In this document: piece by piece, positions 24,701 through 37,900 of the stretch | Layout of the letters: each line of letters begins with the position of its first letter | Numbering within the stretch: the first letter of the stretch is position 1 | Assembly: GCA_019022495.1 (NCBI GenBank) | Contig: JAFEKR010000003.1 | Coordinates: 2,108,001-2,172,000 of the forward strand | Length of the DNA stretch: 64,000 bases | Reading direction: 5' to 3' | From: Epichloe hybrida | Taxonomy: Eukaryota; Ascomycota; Sordariomycetes; Hypocreales; Clavicipitaceae | Program-made: the position numbers and the translations under genes | The notes under the pieces: generated by a model | The model's input: only the letters and a program-made list of their open reading frames with translations | Database searches by the model: none | Told to the model about the DNA's origin: nothing

Positions 24701-26600
24701 ATAGAGAAATATATAATATAATAATAAACTAAATTAATTTTAAAAGACTTATATATCTATAAAGACTTCTATAAGCACCTAAGGCACTAAATTACTATGT
24801 TTTATTACTACTACTTAATAAGGATAATTATCTATTAAGTTATTACCTAAATCACTAGGAGAAGATAAATAAGGGCATACTACCTTTATTTAAAGTTATA
24901 CTATAGCTACTATAGCTATAGTATTATTATTACTAGGTAATAGTTATAGTATAATAAGTTATTTACCTTATTTACCTTAGGTATAACCTAGGACCTAGAT
25001 AGTATAAATAGGGTTAGTATAAGGAGTATATATAGGAGGGGGTATAATAGAAAACCTAGTAAGTAAGTAGTAAGTAAGAGAAAAATAACTAAGGGAAGAA
25101 AAAGTATTATTTCTAGCTAGGGGATAGCTAGCTTCTAAGGCTCTAGGAATATAATTATAAGTTAGACTTATTATAAAGAGGAGGTATAATAGTTACTAGT
25201 AGTAATAAGAAGGAGAGTTATTACTTAACCTAGTAATTTAAATATATTACTAGATTTTATCCTAGTAATAAGGCATTAAAGCTTAAAGAAGTGTAATAAA
25301 CTACTTATATATCTCTTTATATATTATAATTAGTTTGCTAATAACTTATTAGTTTTATTAGAATAAAATACTTATAGCTTACTATATAGAATAAGCTATA
25401 CTATAGCTAGCTAAAGGGCTAGCGCTAATAAAAGGGGTAACTTTAAGACTAGTTATATTTATTATAGTAGTATTAGTAGTAAGGGATACCCTAAGGGCTA
25501 ACTAAATAAAAGCTAGATTAAACTAAGCCTAGGTAAGGAGGGAGTTTTACTAACTAATAAGGTAATAATACCTTTAGGATAGTATAGGTATTTTCTTTTT
25601 TATACCTAAAGTTTTAGGGACTCTAGGTTTAATAATATATATACCTATAGTAATCTTTACCTTAATATCTTTTAGTGTGTAATAAAAATAAAGGTTAGTA
25701 AATAAAAGCCTAGTATATTATATATAGGAAAGGTATTACTTCTAATATAAAGAGTATAATTCTCTAGATTTAGGTAAATAATATTCTAGAACACTAGTAG
25801 TAAGGGCTTATTTTATATATAGCCTATAAGGGTGCTAGACTAATTAGGAAGTAATATATTAATTATTATTTAAGTTACTCTCTATAAGAAACTTACTAAT
25901 AAAATAGGCTAAAGGTATAGTAAGAGTAACTAGAGGCAAAGAAAGGTTAGATAAATTATAAGGCATATTCTAATAGGAGAATAATTATTTAAGAAAGAGA
26001 TTCTAATAGAATAAAAGGAAAGGTATAATAAAATTATAATAGTAAAGGGATAGTATTATATAAGGGAAGGTAAAATATAAAAAGAAACTAAGTAAAATAT
26101 TTATATATGGTTTTAAACCTATATTAGGTAATTAATAAACTAGTAAGGGCAGGGCTAGAGACTATAATAAATAATAGGTTAGTAAGGTAAACATATTACA
26201 CACACTGTAAAACTAAGGCATAGAAGTAAGGCAGTTACTATTACTATATAATAGCTAGTAAGGCAAATATATTACGCACCTAATAATAATAAGTAAGGAA
26301 TAGAATTAATTACCTATAGGATAATTTATAGGACTATTATAAAAAGAGAACTTATTAAATATACCTAAGTAAGGGTATATATAAGGGCTTAGGCTTTACC
26401 TAAGCATTATTTATATAGTAGTTAGAGAGAGGAGTAGTAAAAGTAGTTAGGGTAAGGAAAGGAGGCTTATATAAGTAGCCTAAGGGGTATAAGGAGTACC
26501 ACTAGGAATAGCCTCTTACCCTTTCTCCTTTCTCCTTAAGTCTCTTAATACTATATTAACGCCCTATCGCAGTCACCTAGGGGCCAGTCTATAACATAAT
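24700..26600. other. Unassigned RIP-degraded sequence, possible LTR end at right
   Basis: AT-rich with frequent short GC-richer islets such as AACGCCCTATCGCAGTCACC near 26,561. No legible protein. The part from about 26,150 to 26,593 has the look of an LTR (pyrimidine-rich 3' part, terminal ...TATAACA) and might be the 3' LTR of Gypsy-A, but I could not find its inverted start or a partner LTR. Confidence 0.3.
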
Positions 26601-27180
26601 CTTAGTAATACTAGTAATCTTAGTAATACTAGTAATATTAGTAATATTAGTATTATAAGCTATTATAAGCTATTATAAGCTATAATAAGATATAATAAGC
26701 TACTTATATTAAGTTTACTAGTAGTTTTTTTTATAGTTTTTTTAAAATAAGTAATAATAATAATTTATAGAAATACAAAATAATTTATAGAAATAGTAAA
26801 TAATATAATAAGAAGGTTTTTCTTTAAGTTATATTAGGGAAATAAAGTATTAAGTTAAATAGTCTTATTAAAAAAGTATAATATTATATATAACCTTACT
26901 TAGTTATAGTAAAATTACTAAAATAAAATAATATTATAAATTCTATAACTAATTAAATAAAATAGGTAATAATAAAAGCTTTTATATAACTAGTATTCTT
27001 TTAAGCCTTATAATACTAATAACTAATAAAAAGTCTAATACTATCTTTATAGTGTTTGTAGTTAGTGTAGTTTAGGAAAAAAAAATTTATAGTGTAATGT
27101 ATTATAGTTTTTTTTTTTATAGTTAGTATAGTGTAGTTTTTTTTCCTTATAGTTAGTGTAGTTTATAGTGTAGTGTAGTT
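26601..27180 (-). mobile_element. Truncated hAT fragment
   Basis: Nearly collinear with about 21,120-21,690 of the hAT derivative, including the AATCTTAGTAATACTAG start, the TATAAGCTAT minisatellite units and the TAGTGTAGT array. It stops before the terminal inverted repeat would be reached. Confidence 0.75.
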
Positions 27181-27600
27181 AAATTATAAGTGAAAATATA
27201 TGCTTTTAAAGTAAACTAATAGCTAGGTTAATTTTTAGGGGCTTTTTTGTATAATCCTAGAAGTCTACTAGCTTTAACTTAGCTAGAAGACTTAGAATTA
27301 TTATCTAAGATATAAGATAAAGAGTCTAGGTTAAATTCCGACATTTTTTTGATTTTCCTGATTTTCCTGAATTTTTTCCGATTTTTTTCTGATTTTTCTG
27401 ATTTTCTGATTTTTTCTGATTTTTGTTTTTTTTAGGGGTTTTATAACTTATTTAAAGAGTAAAAAGATTATAAAAAGAAAGGTAAACATAAGTAATAGTA
27501 ATATAGCTAGCTTAACTATGTAAAGGTTTTTCTAGATATTTTTTTTTAATTTACTTAGGTAAAAAGAAAAGAGAAAAGAAAGAAAGAAAAAAGAAAGCAA
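27181..27600 (-). pseudogene. hAT transposase N-terminal fragment
   Basis: The minus-strand reading begins at ATG 27344-27342: MSEFNLDSLSYILDNNSKSS, then KASRLLGLYKKAP, comparable in style and position to the start of the transposase at 3904. Upstream of the ATG (27,345-27,600) is a T-rich leader ending in an AAGAAA-type purine run like the one at about 4205-4250. Both sides are truncated; the right side abuts the LTR of Gypsy-C. Confidence 0.5.
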
Positions 27601-27601
27601 G

Positions 27602-27934
27602 TGTTAGGAGCGCAGAGGTTAAAGATAGGATGTTTATCGAAGCGGGTCTTCGGAGAACCTTTAGGCCGTGCGGATAATAAAGAGGCTAGCTAGCTATAAG
27701 ATAGCTATGTGCTTATAAAGCAAGGTATTTATTAAAGACTACGCACATTATTAGTATTAGGTTAGAGATTAAAACCTTTACATACCTACCTCTAGCTAGT
27801 ATCTATCTAGTAGTAACTATAATAGTCTTAGCTATTACTTTATTCTTAACCTTTTAGTATAAGCTATAATAAATTAATTTCTCTTAACCTTTTTAAGGAT
27901 ATAAACTATTAGCTAGATTATTATATAGCTAACA
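27602..27934 (+). repeat. Probable 5' LTR of Gypsy-C
   Basis: TGTTAG at the start and CTAACA at the end form the short inverted repeat expected of LTR termini. The first 70 bases are markedly less AT-rich than the surroundings. No partner LTR in the window, so the call rests on the ends and on its position before gag. Confidence 0.55.
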
Positions 27935-28079
27935 CTTTAAAGATCTATAAGAAACACACTAGTACCTTATAATAATAAAGCTATAGATAATTAGGAAAAT
28001 AAAGAACCCCTATAATCTAAAACTATAGATAATAGGGTGTAATAAACGCCACTTAATCCTAATTTAAGTAAAGATATAG

Positions 28080-31000
28080 ATAATATAACTAAAGAAAAAA
28101 GGGCATTAAAGTAATACTATAAGGTTATATAATTTAAGTTATATTACCTTTAGAGAAAATAAGAGGTCTTATAGATAGAGGTATAAATTAGAGAGCTTAA
28201 GGTAAATCTAGGATTAGCTAGACCTTAAACTAAACCTATAATTACCCCTTAATCTAGACTTATAATTACCCCTTAAATATTAGCTATAATTTTATCTATA
28301 GTTTATAGTAATATAGTAGTAATTATATAGTAAGGTAATCTTATTAAAATATAGATAAAAATACCTATATATAAAGGGGAAATATATAAAAGCCTATAGA
28401 ATTTCTTAGTAAACTTAGATATACTATTTAAATTAAACTACTATACCTTTAAGAATAATATAACTAAGGTAATATATATAAGTAACTACCTAGCTAGTAA
28501 TATAAAGTAATAGTAAATATATTATATAGCTATAGATAAGTATATAGATTATTTATTAATTACCTAGGTAGATTTCCTAGAATAGTTAAAAACTAGAATA
28601 ATAAATATAGGTATAAGATACTTAGAAGTAATAAGGTTATTACTAAATCTTAGGTAGAAAAATAGCTAATTATTTTAATCCTTTATATAAGCCTAGGATA
28701 AGGTAAAAGCTAAGTTACCTAAAGAAATCCCTATATATCTAAGAATTATAATTTTTCTAAATAGCTTAAATAACGATATAAGGAAGTAAATAATTAATTA
28801 AGAGATTTTAATAACCTAAAGCTAACTATAAGGCTAGGGTAAGAAAGCAAAGGTTATAATAGGTTTAAGCTAAAATAATAAAAAAGGTTAGGACTCTAAA
28901 AGAAAGAGGTAATACTTTTATTTTATATTACCTATAGATAAGGTATAGTAATAAAGTAAAGACTAAGGGAGAAGATTATCCCTAGTATACTATAAATATA
29001 GAAAGCCTAGGTATACTATACTAACTTATTAGGCACTAGATTATTTTACTTATAAAAGTACTAAATATATAACTAAGAAGTATAAGGAAAGTAATAATAA
29101 AGCTATATCTCCTAATATAATACTAGTTTAATTAGCATAAACCTAGGAATATAATCTTACTATAAAATACCCTATAGATAATAAAATAAGAATATAGGTA
29201 TCTCTATAATAAGATAACTAGTAATTAGCTATATAAGTGCTATTTAATATAGGTATATAGTCTTTAATAATTTATCTAAAATTATTATTAAAAAAGGATT
29301 AAGAGAATATAATCTAATTAGATAGGATATTAGAGAGTGTAAGTAAAAAAGTAATTTTATATTAAGGAATTCTAAAAAAATTAGTTAAGATAAAAGATAG
29401 TATAGGATTTATAAAGGTTTACTAAGTTAGCTACTTTATTACTAATATAAGTAAAGGGATAATTCTAGGTATAGACTAGATTAAAGAGTATTTACCTATA
29501 ATTATATATTAGGAGTATAAATACTAGAGATATCTAGTAATAATAGAATATCTCTCTTTTACTTATAGTAAGTAGTAAGTATATAAAGAGAAAAAAATAG
29601 TAGTAGTTACTTTATTATTAGGAGTAATAAAGATTAAGCTAAGTATTTCAGAAAATAAAAATTAAAAAGGAAAAGGAAAAGGCTAATTAAAGGACTTAGT
29701 AGTAATAGATATATAAATAAATAGTAAAGTAACTATATAAATCCTTAAGTACGCTTATTTATAGTAAAAAAGCAAAGGTATTATAGTTATACTAATTTTA
29801 GAAAACATAAGTAATAAAGAAACTATATTAAATTAGGATAAGAGCACTAAGCGCTTTACACTAATAATCCTAGAAGAATATAGGGAGTTTATAAATATTT
29901 TTTCTAAAGAGTTAGTAAGTAAGCTTCTTAAACTAAGAGGTTATACTTATATAATTAAATTAGAAGAAAGGAAAACACTACCTTAGGGGCTTATATATAA
30001 TTTAGCTAAAAGGAAGCTAGAGGTTCTTAGAGAGTACCTTATAAGTATATAGCTTAAAGGGTAAATTAGAAGATTAGTTAGCTTAGCTAGAGCCCTAATT
30101 TTATTTATTCTAAAGAAAGGAGGGAAATTAAGGCTTTATATAAATTATAGGGGCCTAAATAAGATTATAATTAAGAATAAGGCCCCTTTACCCTTTATTA
30201 CTAAAATTCTTAATTAATTAGTAAGTGTAGTTATTTTTATAGTCCTAGATTTAAAAGATATATACTACTAGCTATATATTTACTTAGGTAATAAGTGGAA
30301 AATAGCATTCTATTATTAATATAGCTACTTTAAATATCTAGTAATACTATTTAGACTAGTTAATATACTAGTAACTTTTTAGGAGTATATTAATAATACT
30401 TTTAAAGGACTTATTAATAAGACTTATATTATCTATTTAGATAATACGCTAATATATAGTAGTAAAGTTAAAGATTATATAAAGTATATTAAATAAGTTT
30501 TATATAGGTTTAGAGAGGTAAGTCTTTTTATTAACCTTAAGAAGTGTTAATTTTTAGTTAAGGAAGTTAAATTTTTAGGCTTTAAGATATTAAAGAAAGG
30601 TATTATAATAAACCTAGTAAGAGTTAAAGTAATTATAACCTAGCTAATATCACGTAGTGTTTTTAATATTTAGTTATTTCGTGGTTTTACTAGATTTTAC
30701 TGCTATTTTATTAAATAGTATAGTAAAGTTATTATTTTATTAATAGATTACCTTAGAGGGAATTAACTAGTAATATTTAAACTAGAACCCTATAAGATAG
30801 TAGCGTTTAGAGAGCTTTAATAAAGATTTTAGGAAGCGCTAATTTTAGTGTATTTTAACTTACTTATATATCTTAGAGTGAAGATAAATATATCTAGATA
30901 TATAATTAGGGCTATACTTATAATATTAGTGCTAGGTCACTAGCACCTAGTTACGTTTATATTAAGAAAGATAACTAATACTAAATTATAATATTTAACA

Positions 31001-33260
31001 CCTAATAGCAAATTATTAGCTATCTAAGAGGCTTTTTGCATATAGAGACACTATCTCGCTTATTTAGCTTATATAATTAAAGTTATTATAGATTATTTAA
31101 ACTATAAGTACCTTACTATAAAGCCTAAGCTTACTAGTAAGTAAGTAACTATACTTAATAAGCTTTATCCTTTTAATTTTAAGATTATATATTATATAGG
31201 GAAATTAAATCCTACTAACTTACTTTTAAGAAGACTAGATTTTATAAGTAAGGTAAGGAAAGAGAAAGTAGTAACTATATAACTTCTTACCTTTTTATTT
31301 AAATTTATAAATACTAAGAGATAGGAACACTATAGTAATATTATTAATGCTATAGGTTCTATAAAAACATCACTTAATATAACTAATAGTTAGTTATAAT
31401 AACGCTATAATAATACTACTAATATCTAGGGTTTTAAAAAATCATAACTTAACTATATTCTTAAAGAACCTAATAATTTAGATAATCTTAGAAGAGTTAT
31501 ATTAGTAAGGTTATTTAATACTTTTTATACTTCTATTAATAAGTAATAAGCTAGCTATAGTAATACTATTAGTACCTAGCGCATACATTATTTATTACTT
31601 AATTATTTTAATTTTCCTATTAGACTAGCTATTACTAATAGGGATAGACTAGCATAAGTTATTACTAGTAAGTAGCAAGGGCGCCCCTTAAAAACATTAC
31701 TTATCTATGTCCTTATAAGACTAAAAGCATTTATTAAACTAATTACTTATAGAGATATTATAGCTAGGATTTAATCTATTTAAAGAACCTCTTCTAAGTT
31801 TAACTTTAACTTTCTAGAAAAGAGCTTAAAATTAGAACCCCTAATTTAAGTCTTATTATATAAAGCATAGTAAGGTAATAACTTTACTATAGCTTAATTA
31901 AAGTTACTTAAAAGTAGTAATTTAGCTATATCCTAGATATAGTTAATTAAACCCTCTAAGCTATTAATGTTTAAGAATTATATTTTTATTTCTCTAGGTA
32001 TAAGAAAAGAAATTTTATTACTAACTTATAATAATCCCACTACTAGGCACTAAGGAGTAAGTAAAACTTTTTATTAAATTATAAACTAATATTAATAGCT
32101 AATAATAAAGAAAGATATAAAGGTATATATTAGTACTTATATAAATTATTAGACTTTAAAACTAAGGCATTATAAACTATATAGTAAGCTAGCTATATTA
32201 CTAGTGCCTAATTGCCCCCTTTTAAGAATTATTAATAGATTTTATTACTAGACTTTTACTAGTAAAAGATTTAAATTAAACCTATAACGCAATTTTAGTT
32301 ATTATTAACCATTTTACGAAATACGGTATTTATATCCCTATTTTAATATAACTAACTAGCAATAGGCTAGTAACTATGTTCTTAGAATATATTTTTAGAG
32401 ACTATAAAGCCCTAGAAGGTATTATAATAGACTAAGGTTCTATATTTACTAGTGGTTTCTAGATAACTTTTTGTTATTTTCTTATAATAAAGTAGCTACT
32501 TAGCACCGCTTTTTACCCCTAGATAAATAGTTAGATAAAACGTTTAAACTAGGTCTTAGAATATTATTTAAGGGCTTTTACTTATACTAAATAGACTAAT
32601 TAGGCAGATAACCTATTAATAGCGTAATTTATATATAACATAAGTAATCACTTAACGCATAGCTATACACTAGCGGAGGCATTATAAGGTTATAATCCTA
32701 GAGGTCTATAGTAAGTAATAGTAAATATCCCTTTAGTAAATAATTAAGCTAAAAGTAGGATTTTAGTACTAAGAGAGAAGTATACTATAATTAAGTAGCT
32801 TTTAAGTAACTTATAGACTTAGTATAAAAATATTATAACTAGAAGAGAACTCTAATAAGGTTTAAAGTTAGTAACTATGTTTTATTATTAATAAAAAACA
32901 TTAACCTAAGATACCTTAGTAAGAAGCTAGCTATAAAGTATCTAGGCCCCTATAAGATTAAAAAGGTAATTAGAAGTTATAGATTAGTATATTAATTAAA
33001 ATTACTACCTAGGACTTAATTATATAATATATTTAATATTACTAGTCTTAAACCTTTTAAAGGGGACCTAATTAATATAGAAGATATGCCCTTATTATAA
33101 GATACTATTAAAGATAATAAATAAGAGTTTAAAGTTAAGAGAATTATTTTATATTACTATAATAAAAGGCATTATAAATATCTAGTTAAATAGAAGGGCT
33201 ATAATACTTTAGAGAATTCTTAGGTATTAAAAAGGGATTTTATTACTAGAGAAATTATTA
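28080..33260 (+). pseudogene. Gypsy-C gag-pol remnant
   Basis: Plus-strand Ty3/Gypsy polyprotein with RIP stops, from a different lineage than A and B. RT about 29.9-30.65 kb contains FKYLVILFRLVN and TYIIYLDNTLIYS (YLDD motif with one Asp lost), then FLVKEVKFLGF. RNase H about 30.8-31.25 kb (LTPNSKLLAI, IDYLNYKYL). Integrase about 32.0-33.0 kb, with VIINHFTKYGIYIPI and FYPQINS.IKR-like readings. A chromodomain-like end near 33.18-33.25 kb reads YLVK.KGYN and RDFITR. Many TAG stops at Gln/Trp positions. Confidence 0.78.
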
Positions 33261-33290
33261 TATATTTATATATTCTTTACGCTAGCTAGC

Positions 33291-34950
33291 TAACTATGTA
33301 GCTGTTCCTAGTACTCCATCCGCTTCGTTAAGAGGGAAAACCCTTTACTAGGAAGAAAAACCCCCTTGCGTCTATAAATAGGCTAGCGCTAACCCTCTTC
33401 TAGGTCTATGCCTTATTAGGTGTGATTAATTATAGGTATTTAGTGCTAGCTTACGCTAGCCTTATCCTAAAGAAAATAAAAAAGAAAGGAAAAAGTATAG
33501 TAATAGTCCTAACTAGCTCCCTTTAGTGCTAGTCTAGTCTTACTCTAACCTAGCTTTATATCTCTTGCTTTACCCTAGGGCATAGTAAATTTAGATTTAT
33601 AATAATAATTTACTTTTTATTTGCTTTACTTCTAACTCTTCTAGTGCCTTACTTTTTAGCTAAATCTAACCTAGTACTAGTCTAGATATCTTATAAAGTC
33701 TAAGTATATAGTTTTATTTAATTATAGTAAGGGGTAAGTAATTTAAGCCTAGTGGCTAGGTAGTTTTACTCCTAGATTAGTTACGCGCTATCTATGCGTT
33801 TACTTATCTTATACTTTGTTTTCTAGCTAATATTATAGTTAGTCCCCCCCCCCCTCTCTTAAGTATAAAAGAGAGCTTCTCCCCCCTTAAGGTTTTAACC
33901 TTTTTCCTTTTCTTATAATAAATTTCCTATAGGTTCTTTTCCTTCCTATCCCTTTTAGAAGCTATTTAAGGCTTCTCTAGTCTAGTGCTAGTTTAAATAC
34001 TAATGTTTTACATAGAAAAACACGCTATAATATTACTAAGCTCTATAAGTACCTTATTTTTAGTGCTATTCTAGCTTTAATTTACCTAGGAACTTATAAC
34101 CTTAGATAAGTATCTAAGGAAGTCCCTAACCTAGAAGTAATTAGATTAGGTAAAGGTAAAAGGCCTAGAAGTAAGTCCCCTTTACCTTTATTTTACCCTA
34201 TTTCTAAGTCTAACCTAGGGTAGCTAGGTAAGCTATAAGAGATCTAGTGTATATCTTATAAGACGCAATCTATTAAATATAAGGGCTATTAGTGCTATAA
34301 TATTATTAGTAAGTTAGTTTATTTCTAGTCTAGGGGTAGGGCTAATCTATATATAAAGGGGTAATATCTAATGCCTATTTTAATTATTAGGTCTATAATT
34401 ATATATATATTAAGGTAATATTAACTCCTACGCTTATTCTAAGCTTACTCTAGTGCTAATTTACTTATAGCTAAATATTACTAGCTAGTAAGGGGAATAT
34501 TAGTGGTTAGTTAAGACCTAGGCTAGTATAGTTACTAGGAGTAATATAAGTGGTTTTACTCTAGCTTAGTAATAGCTTTATTCTATAGCTAACTTTAATT
34601 ATCTAGGCCCTAGAGAACTATATAGCTTAGGTTAAGAAACTCTATGCTAAAAACCACGCTAAGAAGAAATAAGGCGCTACTATAATAGGCCTAGACCTAG
34701 CTAGGTCTAGGTTTATAGAGAAATAATATAATAAGGTTATCTTTTAGCTCTAGTAGCTTAATACCTAAGTAGCGGAGACAAACTAGCTCCTAGCTACTAG
34801 CCTATTAGCTAAGGGTAAGAGCAAGGTAATAGAGAATATAATCCCTATTTCTAAGGAGAAATAGGGCTAATTCTAGGTTAGTAAAGGGGCAGTAGCAGGC
34901 TAGTGTAAAATAATACCTATAGCTTTTTAACTTAAAATTAATCTAATAAC
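33291..34950. other. Degraded repeat with promoter-like segment, unidentified
   Basis: AT-rich. A segment near 33,842-33,935 has a C-run followed by TATAAAAGAGAG and pyrimidine-rich sequence, like a transposon promoter reading rightward. A plus-strand frame at about 34,630-34,930 reads KNHAKKK.GATIIGLDLARSRF... with few stops, but I recognise no family. It may belong to the 3' side of the neighbouring LINE or to an independent element. Confidence 0.3.
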
Positions 34951-37900
34951 TATTTTAGACTTATAGTCTTCCTATTATAGTGTAATTCTGCCTTATATCT
35001 AGCCTGCCTCTATAGCTACACTATTTTACGTAGTGCCTCTCTTTAGTTATCTATAGTGTTTGTTTATTAGTTAGTTTAGTTACCTCTAGGGTAGCCTAGA
35101 TCCTCCCCTAGTTTACATTAACTAAAGGCTAGGTCTTACGCTAATATGTAGTATTAGAGTTTTCTTATACTAAGGAATCACTTTATAATATATCTTACCT
35201 TTAGGGGATTATCTAGGGCTAGCCTTACCTCCTATATGTCTCTAGGCTATCTTATTTAGGGGTATTTATAGTTATAGTTAGCGTAGTTAATAATTACATA
35301 GTACTAGTCTTTAACTACATAACTATAGCTATATAGGGGTAAAGCTACCCTAGGAATATGCCTTTAAAAAAGAAACTTATTAAGGCTAATCTTTCCTATA
35401 TATAATTATACTATTATAGAGAAGATATGCTTATTAAGCCTAGTGTGAAATTTCTAGATTTCCTTTAGGTTATAAGTAAGTAAGCAGTCCTTTATTAGCT
35501 CTCTCCCACGCCTATGTTATCTCTATTACCTATTAGAATGCTAGTCTTCCTATCTTTTCTTTTACTCCTTATATAGTTATATATTAGGTTTATTATTAGT
35601 AAGTAAGGGTTTTCTTTTACATTATAGTACTATTTATACTAAGTTAGCTATAGCCTATATCTTATTTATTATTTTACTAAGTATAATCCTTTTCTTAAAC
35701 TTTTACTTTATCTTATTTAGGTAAAGGTCTAGGGGGGGGATATAGGTTTTAACTTCTAGCTAAGTAATTAGTATAGCCTTAAACACTCTAGCTATAGTCT
35801 AAAGATAGGTTAATTAGTTTACTATAAAACTTTTAACTATTCCTTATAGTTTTTCTCCTTTCTTAGTTAGGGTATAGTAAGCACTTACCCTATACGCAAG
35901 AATAGGCTAGACTACCTATATATATATAAGCTAGGTATCTCTAAAGCTAATGCCCTATACTAACGCTACTAATATAAAGAGTGTAAGCTATTACTAGGCT
36001 AGTTTTCCCTTAAGGATATTCTTATAAGCACTTTAGTTAAGTTTTCTATTTACTTATACCCTAAGGAATTAGCATACCTCTATTAGCGCTATCTTCTCTA
36101 TACTAAGCTAGACCCTAGCCTATAGGGGCCTATAGGCCTTACTAAAGTATATAAGTTTAGTTTTTACTAGGTTAAACTTTACTCTTACTTCCTTTACTTA
36201 TTCCTTATAAATTTTCTAAGTAGCCTTAAGTTTTCTCTAGGTTTATGCTATATTTTTACTAAATACTATAATATTTATATTATTAGTAAATCTAATTACT
36301 ACTATGCCTAGGATAGCCTAGAGGTATATATAAAGTTTTATAAAGTAAAGAAGGAAAAGAATTAGTAAAAGGGGAGATCCTTATAGGGTACTAGCCTTAA
36401 TCTTAAAGGGTTTAGAGAGTTCTCTATTAAAGCTAAGCTAGCTTATTCTATTTACTAGGAAGCTTTATATTATAGCTATTAGCTAGTAAGGGATTTCTAT
36501 TAGAATTAGTAAGTAAATTAAGTATAGGTAGCTAACTTTATTAAAAGTAAATAAGATATCTATCTAGGTAAGTAAGGCAATTTTGCCCTTACTCTAGGCC
36601 TCTCTTACGCACTTTACTAAGACCTTAATTATAGTCTTTATTAACTTATATATCCTATTCCCTATTTATAGCTTTAGGAGAAGTCCTTTTGCCTTAGTAA
36701 AGGCTATAAGTTACTTTATAATTACTACTTCTATAATTTTTCCTATAATATTTAGTAAGGAGATAGGCCTCTAAGCATTAGCCCTCTTTATCTCTTTTAT
36801 TATCTTACCTAGTTTCCTAATTACTACTACTTTAGTAGTCTAAAATTAGGCTAGGAAATACCTTACTTTAAGGATAGTATTTAGGAGCTAAACTATAGCT
36901 TCTTTTACTAGCTTATTATAAGCCTTAATAAGGCCCGCTAGGAGCTTATTATTACCTAGTGCTTTCTAGCTAGCTATATCTAATATAATATCTAATATCT
37001 CTTCTAATCTAAACTAGTTATTATCTAGGAATAGTGTGTTATTTAGCTTTAGGAAAGTAAGGTCTAGGATTTAAAAGAGGTTTACTATAGGCTTAGGGAA
37101 AAACCTTAGTGCTAGTATGCTTACTTTATCCTTATATATAGTAACTAGGTTTAGGTTATTTTTAGTTCTTTTTAGCTTTAGTAGCCTAGGTAATTCTAGG
37201 GGGGCCTAGCTTTAAAGCTAGGCCTATCTCTTTAGTCTTTACACTCCCCTATCCTTTCTCTATATATTAGCCTTTTATAAGGCGTCTCTCTATATGTTTC
37301 TTCTCTTAGTTCTAATAACTTATTCTTAGTCCTTATTTACCTTAGTGTAAGCTTACTAGTTTACTTTTATTCTTTATTATCTCTATTATCTCTTTGCCTA
37401 TCTAGCTTTAGTAACTACCTCTTTAGCTATCCTTAACCACTATACCTCTAGGCTAGGGAGCCCCTAGGGCTTTTATAAGGCTACCTTATCTACTATTTAT
37501 TAAAGGTTTATAATAAGCTAGGTAGCGTATATATTTATCCCTTCTTTATCTTATAGATCTAGGGCGTTTTTAGGTTAAAAGCATACTACTACCTTTGCCT
37601 TTATATATAGTTTATCTATTATATTCCACGTGTATCTAAGGGCCTATAGGATATTATCTTATAGGCTAGTAAAGATACTAATTAGCTATAGGATATAGTT
37701 AAATCTAGTAAGGTCTTTTACTCCTTTATAGTAAACTTAAATATCTAGGGTTACCTACGCTAGGTCTATAGTACTATCCCTATTATCCTTATATTATCTA
37801 GTTAGTTCCCCTTAGGGTATTACTAGTCTAAGCCTTTACTAGCTTATAAGTTCTAGTAGCTTATTTACTCTATTAGTGGTTCTATCTAGCCTATCCTAGA

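Larger units (their letters stand above)
27602..33290 (+). mobile_element. Gypsy-C chromovirus, 3' LTR not found
   Basis: Starts with an LTR-like 333-bp stretch (27602-27934) bounded by the inverted pair TGTTAG ... CTAACA. This is followed by gag-pol on the plus strand to about 33,260. No second copy of the LTR is visible, so the 3' end appears to have been lost or interrupted near 33,290. Confidence 0.7.
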
